Source: an uncultured Halobacteriovorax sp.
GTDB lineage: Bacteria > Bdellovibrionota > Bacteriovoracia > Bacteriovoracales > Bacteriovoracaceae
DNA: 64,000 nucleotides
Assembly: GCA_913061265.1 (NCBI GenBank)
Contig: CAJXVS010000008.1
Coordinates: forward strand, 124,001 to 188,000
Direction: 5' to 3'
A program made the translations under genes and the position numbers. Below the pieces are notes generated by a model, which worked only from the letters and a program-made list of their open reading frames with translations, did no database searches and was not told where the DNA came from. This document shows, piece by piece, positions 8,106-16,260 of the stretch. Every line of letters starts with the position of its first letter. The stretch's first letter is position 1.

Positions 8106-8870
8106 CTAGTTGGCCAAGATCGGCGCTTCTTTATAATTCCAATTAATAAGGCTTAAGATGGTTAAGTTCTTACTCCCTGTGCGGGTCTCAAAGAGCCCAG
8201 GTCCCACCGTAAGCTTCCATCTTTTATTGAATTGATACTGGGACAAGAACATATGCATCTTTGTCTCTAAAGCAGTATTTCTCATCCTACTAAACTGACC
8301 AAGATAGGCCAGAAGAAGCTTTGAGTTAAGCTGATAGCCAGCTAAGAAAGTCTTTTGTATCAAAAGGTCTTCTCCTGGGGAAGCAATGGTTGAAGAGAGT
8401 TCATCAGCAAAGCTTAAGAGGCTCTTCTCAACTAACTTCACTCTAGTCCATTTAACCCCGCCCATAAAAAGAATCTTTTTGAAAGTTAGAGCTAACCTTG
8501 CACCATAGAAAGTCCTTGATAGAGATCCACGGCAAATAACTTGAGCGCAATCAAAGTTTGAGATCTTGGCGATATTTCTTTTGGTATAGGCCTTACCAAA
8601 GTTTAGATTAATAAAACTAATGGGATTAAAGTCAACATGCGCTTTTCCTACATTCACAAGCCCACTTGTCTGTAGAGTTATAGCAGGCCTTATATAACCG
8701 TATAGAAAAGGCTGATCCCCTTGCCAAAACTTCTTTGAATAACCAGCAGTCGACTTTAGATAAAGCCCTGTAGGAAAGGTTCTTAGAAGTTGCTCAGCGC
8801 TTAAGTCCCATGAGGCCATAGCGCTCATAGGAAGAAAGAAAAGAAGAAGCAGTTTAAGCGCCATATTCAT
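8106..8870 (-). CDS. exported, probable outer-membrane protein at operon end
   Basis: About 255 residues from the ATG at 8870 (MNMALK); a second ATG two codons later is equally possible. A signal peptide ends near SAMA. The mature protein has alternating hydrophobic/polar stretches, many Tyr/Phe/Gly and few charges, as in small outer-membrane barrels, and ends in a short tail. Its start lies inside the 3' end of the ceramidase-like gene (about 17 bp overlap), so it is translationally coupled to it and is the last gene of the operon 13860-8106. It might form a pore or lipid-transfer barrel for the pathway; that is a guess from context. Confidence 0.6.
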   Translation of the reverse strand: MNMALKLLLLFFLPMSAMASWDLSAEQLLRTFPTGLYLKSTAGYSKKFWQGDQPFLYGYIRPAITLQTSGLVNVGKAHVDFNPISFINLNFGKAYTKRNIAKISNFDCAQVICRGSLSRTFYGARLALTFKKILFMGGVKWTRVKLVEKSLLSFADELSSTIASPGEDLLIQKTFLAGYQLNSKLLLAYLGQFSRMRNTALETKMHMFLSQYQFNKRWKLTVGPGLFETRTGSKNLTILSLINWNYKEAPILAN

Positions 8871-9576
8871 ACTTGAACTGAGAATAGAACTTAAAAGCAA
8901 AACCAAGAGAGAGTGCGCTAAAGCAATGCCAGATGGCATGTCCCTGTACTAAGTGATTATGCGGATCACACATGGTTCTTGTCACATCTAAAACTGAGAA
9001 TGTTACTGCTATGAGAATAAGCCCGACACTTATTAAAAAGGGCTTGTATTCACTAAAACTAATCTTCTTTCTCATCCCAATCTCACTTCCTACTAAGAAG
9101 AGTGCTTGAACAGCGACTAAGATCTGAAGAGGAATATAAGTTAAATAAAAAATAACAGTGAGAAGTCCAAAGAGAAGTGTCGAACCTAGATAGAATTTTA
9201 GGATGTTCTTCTTTTTTAGAATCTTTAACCTGTTAAAGTTCAGTGAGATAAAAAGACCTGTCATCATGAACATGCCTAGGAAATCGAACCACTGGGTAAA
9301 GAAATTATAAGAAGCGTGATAGATAAAACTAAAAGCCCCCATAAAAGCGATGGCCGGAACAAAGTACATAAAAAGCTTTTCATCTTGGTGGTACTTCTTA
9401 ACTCTTTTATAGATCCAATAAGCTAAAACAAAATAGACAATATTCGACCAGGTATTGGCCGGCTCACTGATAATTCCACAAGTAGGAGCTTCACACCACT
9501 TTACATTAGTAGGTGCGTATTTAGCGACTTCGTACCAAGGGCAGGATTCTCCAAGGAGAGGTACATTATACTTCAC
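8854..9576 (-). CDS. ceramidase-like (CREST superfamily) membrane protein
   Basis: 240 residues with about seven membrane helices. The N-terminal hydrophilic part has CEAPTCGIISEPANTWSN, matching the alkaline-ceramidase pattern of Cys-rich start followed by EPxNTWSN. Candidate zinc/catalytic residues of the CREST fold are present: Ser and His in FSFIYHASY, Asp in WFDFLGM, and HxxxH in GHAIWHC near the C-terminus. Alkaline ceramidases split ceramide to sphingoid base and fatty acid. In this operon, next to a sphingosine-1-phosphate-lyase-like gene, that role is credible. It overlaps both neighbours by 4 bp and about 17 bp. A related CREST function (other amide hydrolase) remains possible. Confidence 0.75.
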   Translation of the reverse strand: MKYNVPLLGESCPWYEVAKYAPTNVKWCEAPTCGIISEPANTWSNIVYFVLAYWIYKRVKKYHQDEKLFMYFVPAIAFMGAFSFIYHASYNFFTQWFDFLGMFMMTGLFISLNFNRLKILKKKNILKFYLGSTLLFGLLTVIFYLTYIPLQILVAVQALFLVGSEIGMRKKISFSEYKPFLISVGLILIAVTFSVLDVTRTMCDPHNHLVQGHAIWHCFSALSLGFAFKFYSQFKYEYGA

Positions 9577-10247
9577 TGCTTCCTCACTTCTTTAAGGGAT
9601 AATTCAATCGTCTTTAACGCTTGCTGAGTCCCGCTTATTATATTCTCTTTAATCTTATTTTCTAAGAAATCTTTAGTCAAAAACCAATGATCTGTTTTTG
9701 ACTCATAGATATAATCAACCTTTATTTTTCCATTTTTCATCTGTGAGACTTTGTAGGTGCCTCGAATATTATCAAAAGCCGAATTTATCTTCTCAGGTTT
9801 ATCTATAATATTTTTTACTTCTTTAACACTTAGCATTTCATGGGTAATGATGACTTCTTCTTTTATCTTATTCTTCGTCACCACATCATAGTGAGAGTAT
9901 TTTCCACTATTATAGATATTCCTCCAAACGAGGTATTGGAACCCATTATACTTCTTTAGCTTTTGCTCCATAGGCTTGAAGATCTTTACAGCTTCAACAA
10001 GGTTTTCATTATGAAAGCGGCATTTGGTCTCCCACTTTATGAATTTTCTTTTAGATCGTTTTTCATTATTACATTTTTCATCAAAGTTCTCGATTCCCTC
10101 GATAACTTCTTCTAAGCTTCCCTCAAACTCTCCAGAAGTTATGGCCTTAAAAGTCTTGAAGTCTCCTTTCCTTGAGACCTCTACTTTAGATTCATAAGCG
10201 TAGAGGTTAGAGGTGATAAGACAAAGAATGATAACCGATAATTTCAT
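9573..10247 (-). CDS. exported START/SRPBCC-like protein
   Basis: 224 residues. A signal peptide covers about 1-18 (ending LYAYE). The rest has alternating strands and a long C-terminal amphipathic helix after a VDYIYESKTDHWFLTKDF segment. This order (curved sheet, then closing helix) and the DHWF..NKIKENI type ending resemble START-like lipid-binding proteins such as bacterial periplasmic SRPBCC proteins. Such a protein could carry a lipid substrate. It overlaps the ceramidase-like gene by 4 bp and follows the lyase gene after 2 bp, so it is certainly part of the operon. The fold call is by pattern only and is moderate. Confidence 0.55.
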   Translation of the reverse strand: MKLSVIILCLITSNLYAYESKVEVSRKGDFKTFKAITSGEFEGSLEEVIEGIENFDEKCNNEKRSKRKFIKWETKCRFHNENLVEAVKIFKPMEQKLKKYNGFQYLVWRNIYNSGKYSHYDVVTKNKIKEEVIITHEMLSVKEVKNIIDKPEKINSAFDNIRGTYKVSQMKNGKIKVDYIYESKTDHWFLTKDFLENKIKENIISGTQQALKTIELSLKEVRKQ

Positions 10248-10249
10248 TA

Positions 10250-11683
10250 TTAAAGTCTCGGTGAAAAAAGATTGTCTAAGGCATCTTTAACTAAGGTTTC
10301 TCTATCACTATTGTCAGTTATGGCCGCCATCATTCCATACATAGGGGCCATCTTCTCTGGTCTCTTATCACTTACGCCAACATTTTGACCTTCCTTCTTA
10401 ATCATCTTACTCACCATATTCTTAGGCATAGTCTTTAAGAGACCCTTGGCCATGGTGGTCTTTATTCCTGAGATCTTATTTCCAATTCCCTTAACTTCAA
10501 TGGCAGCTTCTGCCAGATCTTTAAAGAACTCATCAATAGTATCTTTATGAGCTGCTGAAACTGTTAGGTGCAGGCTATTAGGAGCTTGTTGCATATCAAG
10601 ATGCCAGCCTCTCGCGGCCATACAATCTCCTACTTGAAAGATATCTACAGTATTTGAGATTAAACAAAGAACAGACATATCAGGGTTACCGGCCAGTTCT
10701 ATCTCTGGGGTTAAAGCAATTCGCCTTTTAAACTCCATAGTGGTCTCTCTAATCTGTCCAATCAACTTTAAGTAACCTTCTTCTCCTAAGTAATTCATAA
10801 TGGCCCAGGCAGCTGCAATAGCTCCTCCTGGTCTTGTACCTAAAACGCTCGGAGATCCATACATTCCCCCCGGCCAATCAGTTGTCACGAAGAATTGATG
10901 GCGTCTTAATTCTTTAGTCTTATAAAGCACAACACTAGCGCCCTTAGCGGCATAGCCATACTTATGGAGATCAACTGACATACTCGTAACTCCCTCAAGC
11001 TCAAAATCAAACTTTGGAAGCTCGATACCAAGCTTTCTATAAAAAGGAAGAACAATCCCGCCTACACAAGCATCAACATGCATAAGAATCTTATTATCTA
11101 GGGCCAATAATGATAGCTCTTCAATTGGGTCAATCACCCCTTGAGGATAGGAAGGGGCAGAGCCTACAAGTAAGATTGTATTGTCTGTTATAGCTTCTTT
11201 CATGGCCGTAACGTCTGCTCTATAGTCATCTCTAGTCGGAACCGCGATAACCTTAACGCCAAAGTAATGACCACCTTTATTAAAGGCCGGATGGGCAGAG
11301 ATTGGCATAACGAGTTCTGGTTCTTTAATATGTGGCTTGTTAACTTTTGCCCATTCTCTTGCGGTCTTAATCGCCATAAGAATGGATTCAGTTCCGCCGC
11401 TGGTCATAGAGCCTGCTGCATTTTCGCCACCAGATAATAAAGAAGCTGTCATACCGACAACTTCGTTTTCGAATTTTTTAAGGCTTGGAAAAGCTGATGG
11501 ATTTAGACCATTTTCAGAGAAGAACATGCAATAAGCATCTTTAATAACGTCACTTAACTCCTGACCACCATTGAAGACAAGGCTAAAGGCCTTACCCTCT
11601 TTCCATTTGATATCATGCTCTTTAACTTTTTCCATCTCTAAAAAAAGTTCTTCTTTTGATCGACCTGCTTGACCTAACTTCAT
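10250..11683 (-). CDS. sphingosine-1-phosphate-lyase-like PLP enzyme
   Basis: 477 residues from the ATG at 11683, which has GGAG six nt upstream; an overlapping GTG at 11695 is less likely. It belongs to the PLP group II decarboxylase fold and carries the wording typical of S1P lyases: SMTSGGTESILMAIKTARE, SAHPAFNKGGHYFGVKV, LMHVDACVGGIVLPF, the Schiff-base Lys in SVDLHKYGYAAKG (Lys241), and FFVTTDWPGGMYGSP. S1P lyases cleave phosphorylated sphingoid bases into phosphoethanolamine and a fatty aldehyde. Eukaryotic S1P lyase has an N-terminal membrane anchor; here it is absent, so the enzyme is probably soluble. Gene neighbours (ceramidase-like, START-like) support sphingolipid turnover. A glutamate-decarboxylase role is less likely. 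Confidence 0.88.
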   Translation of the reverse strand: MKLGQAGRSKEELFLEMEKVKEHDIKWKEGKAFSLVFNGGQELSDVIKDAYCMFFSENGLNPSAFPSLKKFENEVVGMTASLLSGGENAAGSMTSGGTESILMAIKTAREWAKVNKPHIKEPELVMPISAHPAFNKGGHYFGVKVIAVPTRDDYRADVTAMKEAITDNTILLVGSAPSYPQGVIDPIEELSLLALDNKILMHVDACVGGIVLPFYRKLGIELPKFDFELEGVTSMSVDLHKYGYAAKGASVVLYKTKELRRHQFFVTTDWPGGMYGSPSVLGTRPGGAIAAAWAIMNYLGEEGYLKLIGQIRETTMEFKRRIALTPEIELAGNPDMSVLCLISNTVDIFQVGDCMAARGWHLDMQQAPNSLHLTVSAAHKDTIDEFFKDLAEAAIEVKGIGNKISGIKTTMAKGLLKTMPKNMVSKMIKKEGQNVGVSDKRPEKMAPMYGMMAAITDNSDRETLVKDALDNLFSPRL

Positions 11684-11694
11684 GTGATTCTCCA

Positions 11695-13860
11695 CTATTT
11701 TTTTTTGTTTCCGAACATTCTTAAAACTCCTGCAATAGTATTTCTATCAGCAGTTATATTTTTCTTCTTACCAAAGACATGAAACCATAAAAGAGCGCCG
11801 GCAGAGGGCTCTTTTTGTTTTTTAACGATGTAGAGGAAAACCGACTTTAATAACTTACTGGTCGGTTTTAGTTTTGCCTCAACAGCTAAGGTCTGTTTTA
11901 GAACCTTAAAGATCTTATCTAATTCATTAGGATCTAGTATTCCACTTTCATTTTCATCAAACTTTAAAAAGAGAACTTCAGCATTAGACATACTGGTCAC
12001 TAATCTTGAAAGATCTACCTTTGTAACAGGAACTTTAGGATCAGCATCAATTCTCGCCATCTGCTCCGCATCCTGGAGATACTTTTGAGTCCTCTCCCAT
12101 GGAACTTCTGAATAATATTTAAAGAAGTTGGGATAATTCTCAATTAAGTCAAAATCAAAGAAGAGGATAGGAAAGAAGTTATCTCTATAACACTGAACCT
12201 CATAATGTAAATTAGGATCAGGCAGGCAGTAGACTTCAAGCCTCTCATAAAGGTCTTTTCCAATAGAGTTCGCAGCAATAACAGTAGGCAGGTATTGAAC
12301 GAGTTCAGACTTTTGAAGTAAGAGGTCTCCATTAGAAGTGAATTGAAAGACATCACTCCCTGTAAGAAGCTCACTGACGAGACGTTCTAAATCTTTAGGC
12401 CAAAGTTCAAACTCTTTTAGGGCGTCTTGATAATCTAAGACAATATTTCTAATTTGCTCTTTATCAATAGTTTGATTACCTTCAGGGTCTATCCCCGTAT
12501 GGTAAACGTCGTACAACATATCACCGGCATAGTTTAAAAGAGTAAACAGGAGAAAGCCCCATCTACTTCTCTTATAACGGTAATTGAACTTGATAAGTTT
12601 ATTTTCCCCCGCAAAGGTTCTTTGATTATAAGCGAGTTCTTGAAAGTCTGCCCAAAGAGCTGGTATTCGTTCTTGATTAACAATTGAATAATCACTTGAA
12701 TCAGGAAAATCTAACTTTGTAATTGCTTCCTCTTTTTCTAATATCTCCTCTAGTGCTTCATAAGTATGAGCAGAGAAAAAGAGTGATTCGATAATCTCCG
12801 TTCCATAAGTAAAGATCTTTTGAATATCTTCTTTATCGTAGAAGTTAGCGTCGCCGCCAATGATATCCGCTTTGAAGACTTGAAAGCTAACCCCAACCTT
12901 TCTCCAGTCCTTTCCACCAAAGAAAACAGTTAGAGTATCGATAAGGTTAGTATCAAAGAAGTAGACCTCTTCCTCTCCCTTTTCTAAGATAATCTTCTTA
13001 AGATCTAAAAGAGCTGAGAGCAGAAAACGGTAGTACTTTGATTTCTTGATAAAACTTCTTTTATTCACTTCTACTATGTCAAAATAAATACTCGCTAAAG
13101 TTGGAGCTATCTTTATGAGTTCTTCAAACCCTCTAGTGTCCATCTCATCATGCTTACCGCCTAGGATAATTCTTTTAAGAAAAAGAAGCTCCTCAATGGT
13201 TTTAATATCTAAGTCCTCTTCATGTATTTCTCCCGCTTCTTTTATCTCAGTTGCTAAATCGAGGAGGTTAACCTGAAATGAAGTCGGAGCATCAACAGAG
13301 ATGGTTTTAAGAAGAGCATCTGAGAAGGCCTTAAAGGAGTTATTTAATTGCTCTCTAATTTGAAGGTAGTTCTCACCATTTAAGAGATCGAGGTCTTTTT
13401 TGATCTCTTTGCCATAAGTATTAGTATGCCTAAGGAGCATGATAAAGTCGCTGATACGATTTACATCCATCACATCAGGTCTCTGTTTTAGGGCCAAGCT
13501 ATTCACCTTAAAAACCAAGTCTAAGTAAAGGGCAACATGATCTGAGTCTGAAGAGAGAAACTTGTTAACAAACTTTGCTAGTTCTTCTTTTCTGATTTCT
13601 TTTTGATTATTTCTTTTAACGAAGTCCGCGAACTTAAAGATATTAGTTTCAAGGCAATCGATTTCGACTTTAAGATCCTCATCAAGAATCTTTGCTAAAC
13701 GCTGAGTGTCGATTGGGCATGCGGGAGTTAGGGCCTCAAGGTCATAGACTGAGTTGTCTAGACTTTCATCCTTGACCATGCCGCAGCTGATAAAGAAGCA
13801 AACCGAGCTTACGCAGAGGTACTTTATAAGCAAACGTAAGCTATTTTTGTTTTCGTCCAA
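11695..13860 (-). CDS. large lipoprotein with EF-hand-like loops
   Basis: 721 residues. The N-terminus has basic residues, a hydrophobic stretch and a lipobox-like FISCG, so it is a predicted lipoprotein. Near residue 636 lies a textbook EF-hand loop (DENESGILDPNE: acidic residues at 1, 3, 5, 9 and 12). Weaker loops occur near 457 (DPEGNQTIDKEQ) and near 512 (SNGDLLLQKSEL), and the rest is helical, suggesting a multi-EF-hand calcium-binding protein. It is the first gene of the operon running to 8106 and abuts the lyase gene. Start is probably TTG with AAGGGA upstream; no ATG fits. Function is unknown; a calcium-responsive envelope role is inference. Confidence 0.65.
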   Translation of the reverse strand: MDENKNSLRLLIKYLCVSSVCFFISCGMVKDESLDNSVYDLEALTPACPIDTQRLAKILDEDLKVEIDCLETNIFKFADFVKRNNQKEIRKEELAKFVNKFLSSDSDHVALYLDLVFKVNSLALKQRPDVMDVNRISDFIMLLRHTNTYGKEIKKDLDLLNGENYLQIREQLNNSFKAFSDALLKTISVDAPTSFQVNLLDLATEIKEAGEIHEEDLDIKTIEELLFLKRIILGGKHDEMDTRGFEELIKIAPTLASIYFDIVEVNKRSFIKKSKYYRFLLSALLDLKKIILEKGEEEVYFFDTNLIDTLTVFFGGKDWRKVGVSFQVFKADIIGGDANFYDKEDIQKIFTYGTEIIESLFFSAHTYEALEEILEKEEAITKLDFPDSSDYSIVNQERIPALWADFQELAYNQRTFAGENKLIKFNYRYKRSRWGFLLFTLLNYAGDMLYDVYHTGIDPEGNQTIDKEQIRNIVLDYQDALKEFELWPKDLERLVSELLTGSDVFQFTSNGDLLLQKSELVQYLPTVIAANSIGKDLYERLEVYCLPDPNLHYEVQCYRDNFFPILFFDFDLIENYPNFFKYYSEVPWERTQKYLQDAEQMARIDADPKVPVTKVDLSRLVTSMSNAEVLFLKFDENESGILDPNELDKIFKVLKQTLAVEAKLKPTSKLLKSVFLYIVKKQKEPSAGALLWFHVFGKKKNITADRNTIAGVLRMFGNKKK

Positions 13861-13919
13861 ATGGGTTCCCTTTTCTAATTCCTTGAATTAATACAATTTT
13901 ACTGACTATTTGCATAATA

Positions 13920-13936
13920 TTTCAACTAAGTTGAAA
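13920..13936. promoter_or_regulatory. 17-bp palindrome, probable TetR operator
   Basis: TTTCAACT and AGTTGAAA are perfect 8-bp arms around a single A. The palindrome overlaps a TTGAAA -35-like box (13931-13936), with TACCTT 17 bp downstream, ahead of the tetR-like gene. It also lies in front of the divergent lipoprotein/sphingolipid-type operon. TetR proteins bind such dyads, so this single site could control both directions. Confidence 0.5.
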
Positions 13937-13982
13937 ATCTCTTCAAAATGAGATACCTTATCAGTAACTTACAGGGGCTCTT

Positions 13983-14636
13983 ATGGATCAATTTTCTCAC
14001 TATCGCCGTGAATTTCTAGAACAAATCATTCTTTCGGAGAAACAGATCTTAATCGTAGAAGGTTTTTTGAAACTGGCCGAAACCCATGGGGTTCCCAATG
14101 TGACCATGCAGAAGTTGGCGGATGAGTTAAAGATAAGTTTAGGCAGCATTCATTATCACTTTGGAAACAAAGATGGGCCTAGCCTTCTTGATTGCGCCAT
14201 CCTTCATGTTTCTCAAGAATCAATTAAGTATATTAATTTCTATATAGAGAGGGCCCTTTCAAATGGAAGCTTTGAAGGCATCTCTTCTTACATACAAGTG
14301 CTCTATGATTTCTGTAGAAACTACCCTCATCATGGAAGGCTATGGCTTTATTTTTACTACCTCTCAATCTTTGAATCTAAAGAGCGCGAGAACAATCAAA
14401 ACTATATTCCTTTAATGAGAAATAGGATTGAGCAAGTCCTCACTCTATCAGTGGGAAAAGGCATCTATCCAAAGCTTAAGAACTTAACTCAACTAAGCCA
14501 AAAGATTCATTACACAATCATTGGCGCTCTCATCTTAGCCGGCGGTGATAAGAAAGATCCTCTTTTTAAAGAGGCTCAAATAAACGCTATCGAAAGCTCA
14601 ATTGCCTTAATCAAAGATCATGAGGAAGAAGCTTGA
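13983..14636 (+). CDS. TetR/AcrR-family transcriptional regulator
   Basis: 217 residues, typical for the family. The N-terminal helix-turn-helix is clear at about residues 20-65 (VTMQKLADELKISLGSIHYHFGNKDG); the remainder is the helical ligand-binding/dimerisation part. A ribosome site (AGGGGC) stands before the ATG. The stop overlaps the start of the DUF819-type membrane protein gene (TGATG), so the two are translationally coupled. A 17-bp palindrome in the upstream gap is the likely operator for autoregulation, and possibly for the divergent sphingolipid-type operon. The ligand is unknown. Confidence 0.9.
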   Translation: MDQFSHYRREFLEQIILSEKQILIVEGFLKLAETHGVPNVTMQKLADELKISLGSIHYHFGNKDGPSLLDCAILHVSQESIKYINFYIERALSNGSFEGISSYIQVLYDFCRNYPHHGRLWLYFYYLSIFESKERENNQNYIPLMRNRIEQVLTLSVGKGIYPKLKNLTQLSQKIHYTIIGALILAGGDKKDPLFKEAQINAIESSIALIKDHEEEA

Positions 14637-15745
14637 TGGCAGCCCAATTAATAATCTTTCTCATCTTGCCTTATCTTTTTAAAAAAGGGGAAGAGCGCTT
14701 TAAGTGGATGTCATTCTTTGGAACAGTTGTGTGGTGTTATCTTTTTGGTATTATCATTGGTAATACGGCCTCGTCCTATATTGATTTAAAGTTAACTAAT
14801 AGCTTAATAGAAGTATCAGTTCTTCTGGCCGTCCCCCTTCTTCTGTTCTCTCTTGATATAAAGGCCTGGCTTAAAAATACAAGATCTACCATTATTAGCT
14901 TTATCATAAGCTTAGTTAGTATAAGCCTTGCCACCCTCAGTGTTTCTTTAGCCTTCCCTAAAGGAAACCTAGAAACTTGGAAGCTCGGAGGAATGCTTGT
15001 TGGGGTCTATTCAGGAGGCACTGTTAATATGAGCGCCATCGGAAAGTCCTTAGAAGTTCCTAACGAGACTTTCTTAATGGTGAACGCCGCAGATATACTA
15101 ATCTCATCAATCTATATGTTGATAGTTCTTATGGGAGCAAAAAAGATCTTAAGTCGGTTCCTACCTGCCTATAAATACCAAGATATAAAAGATCAGGATA
15201 TAAGCGATGGCGATGCTTTTCAGTTTAAAGCCGCGGGGATTGCCATTGCCCTTGCCCTCTTAGTTGTTGCTGTAAGCCTAGGCCTCTCTACTCTTTTCTA
15301 TGGTGAACTCTTCGCTCCTTTTATCCTCTTGATATGCACCAGCCTCGGTATCCTCTTTTCTCTAATTAAAAAGATACAAGCAAACCCAAGCTCTTTTAAA
15401 TCCGGCGAGTATATTCTTTATATTTTTTGTATAGCACTTGGAAGTCTTTGCAACTTTAACAACCTAAGCACCAATGCTCCTGAGATCCTACTCTTTGTCA
15501 GCTTGGTTTTAGTCATGGCAATCCTCTTACATTTTATTGGTGCCCGCTTCTTTAAGATTGATGCTGATACCGCTCTGATCACAAATGTGGCTGCGGTCTT
15601 TGGTCCGGCTTTTGTAGCTCCCGTGGCCCGCTCCCTTGGCAATAAGCAAGTTATCGTCTCTGGCCTTACTTCTGGTCTTATGGGCTATGCCTTTGGAAAC
15701 TATCTTGGTCTGGCCATGGCCCATCTTATCAAGGCCCTTCTTTAG
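14636..15745 (+). CDS. DUF819-family polytopic membrane protein
   Basis: 369 residues from the ATG at 14636, whose A is the last base of the tetR stop. About ten membrane helices are evident, with conserved family stretches GGMLVGVYSGGTVNMSAIGK and the C-terminal VAAVFGPAFVAPVARSLGN. DUF819 (YjcL-like) proteins resemble anion/organic-acid carriers in layout, but the substrate is not established. Being coupled to a TetR regulator suggests the regulator's ligand is a substrate of this carrier. No terminator with a T-run follows; the next gene has its own promoter. Confidence 0.8.
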   Translation: MAAQLIIFLILPYLFKKGEERFKWMSFFGTVVWCYLFGIIIGNTASSYIDLKLTNSLIEVSVLLAVPLLLFSLDIKAWLKNTRSTIISFIISLVSISLATLSVSLAFPKGNLETWKLGGMLVGVYSGGTVNMSAIGKSLEVPNETFLMVNAADILISSIYMLIVLMGAKKILSRFLPAYKYQDIKDQDISDGDAFQFKAAGIAIALALLVVAVSLGLSTLFYGELFAPFILLICTSLGILFSLIKKIQANPSSFKSGEYILYIFCIALGSLCNFNNLSTNAPEILLFVSLVLVMAILLHFIGARFFKIDADTALITNVAAVFGPAFVAPVARSLGNKQVIVSGLTSGLMGYAFGNYLGLAMAHLIKALL

Positions 15746-15752
15746 AGAGGGC

Positions 15753-15787
15753 TTGACTTACTTGCATATTTGTGCAAATATACATCT
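15753..15787 (+). promoter_or_regulatory. arsR promoter with operator dyad
   Basis: TTGACT (15753-15758) and AAATAT (15776-15781) are spaced 17 bp. The perfect dyad ATATTTG-tg-CAAATAT (15766-15772 / 15775-15781) lies over the spacer and -10 box, the usual layout for an ArsR-type autorepressor. The -10 box ends 6 nt before the ATG at 15788. Confidence 0.65.
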
Positions 15788-16090
15788 ATGAAGATAGATC
15801 TTACAAAATTGACCACTCTTTTTAAGGCCCTTTCAGACGAGAATCGCCTCAAGATGCTTGCCCATGTTTGTAACTGCAAAGAAACAAATGTGAATGTAGG
15901 TAGCTTTGCTAGCTGTTGCGATATTGATTTTTCGGTAGTCAGTCGACACCTATCGAAATTGAAATCGGCTGGAGTGCTACGATCAGTTAAAAAGGGTAAA
16001 GAAGTTTTCTATGATCTTGAAGGCAAAGAACTTGCCAAGCAGTTGCGCGCGCTTGCTGATTTTATTGAAAGTTCTAACAAATGTTGTTAA
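15788..16090 (+). CDS. ArsR/SmtB-family metal-responsive repressor
   Basis: 100 residues from ATG 15788 (a longer reading would start inside the promoter). Winged-helix layout: LFKALSDENRLKMLAHV, then recognition helix DFSVVSRHLSKLKSAGVL and wing VKKGKEVFYDL. Cys residues are plentiful: CNC near 29-31, CC near 43-44 and a C-terminal CC, all plausible metal ligands. It likely binds the dyad in its own promoter and leaves it when metal or metalloid binds. The tiny Cys-rich gene 11 bp downstream is presumably cotranscribed. The inducing metal is unknown. Confidence 0.9.
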   Translation: MKIDLTKLTTLFKALSDENRLKMLAHVCNCKETNVNVGSFASCCDIDFSVVSRHLSKLKSAGVLRSVKKGKEVFYDLEGKELAKQLRALADFIESSNKCC

Positions 16091-16101
16091 CTGGAGGAAT
16101 T

Positions 16102-16221
16102 ATGAGTGAGCAAGTAGAGAAGAATACGGATTGTAAATGTGGTTGTTGTGGGTGTTCTTGCAGCAAGGCAGATCTATCCGCTTTTTTAAAACACTTAGCA
16201 GACTTCTTTGATAAGAAGTAA
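16102..16221 (+). CDS. 39-residue cysteine-rich peptide (metallothionein-like)
   Basis: An ATG preceded by a strong GGAGGAA at 16093-16099 opens a 39-codon frame ending TAA at 16219-16221. The peptide has six Cys in ten residues (CKCGCCGCSC, positions 11-20) and then a helix-forming tail (ADLSAFLKHLADFFDKK). It follows the ArsR-type gene by 11 bp and precedes a strong terminator, so the two form a two-gene unit. Dense CxC/CC packing is typical of metal-binding peptides such as metallothioneins, but the sequence is not one I recognise. A metal buffer or metallochaperone controlled by the repressor is the simplest reading. Confidence 0.8.
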   Translation: MSEQVEKNTDCKCGCCGCSCSKADLSAFLKHLADFFDKK

Positions 16222-16227
16222 TTATCA

Positions 16228-16260
16228 GGCCATGCACCAAAACTTTGGTGCATGGCCTTT
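16228..16260 (+). terminator. terminator after the arsR/peptide unit
   Basis: GGCCATGCACCAAA (16228-16241) pairs base for base with TTTGGTGCATGGCC (16244-16257), followed by TTT. It separates the unit from the convergent CxxCH gene ending at 16259 and can act in both directions, though T-runs are short. Confidence 0.75.

Noticed and set aside
15418-15724. Minus-strand basic frames inside the DUF819 gene
   Set aside because: Arg/Lys/Thr-rich antisense of membrane helices; no motif.
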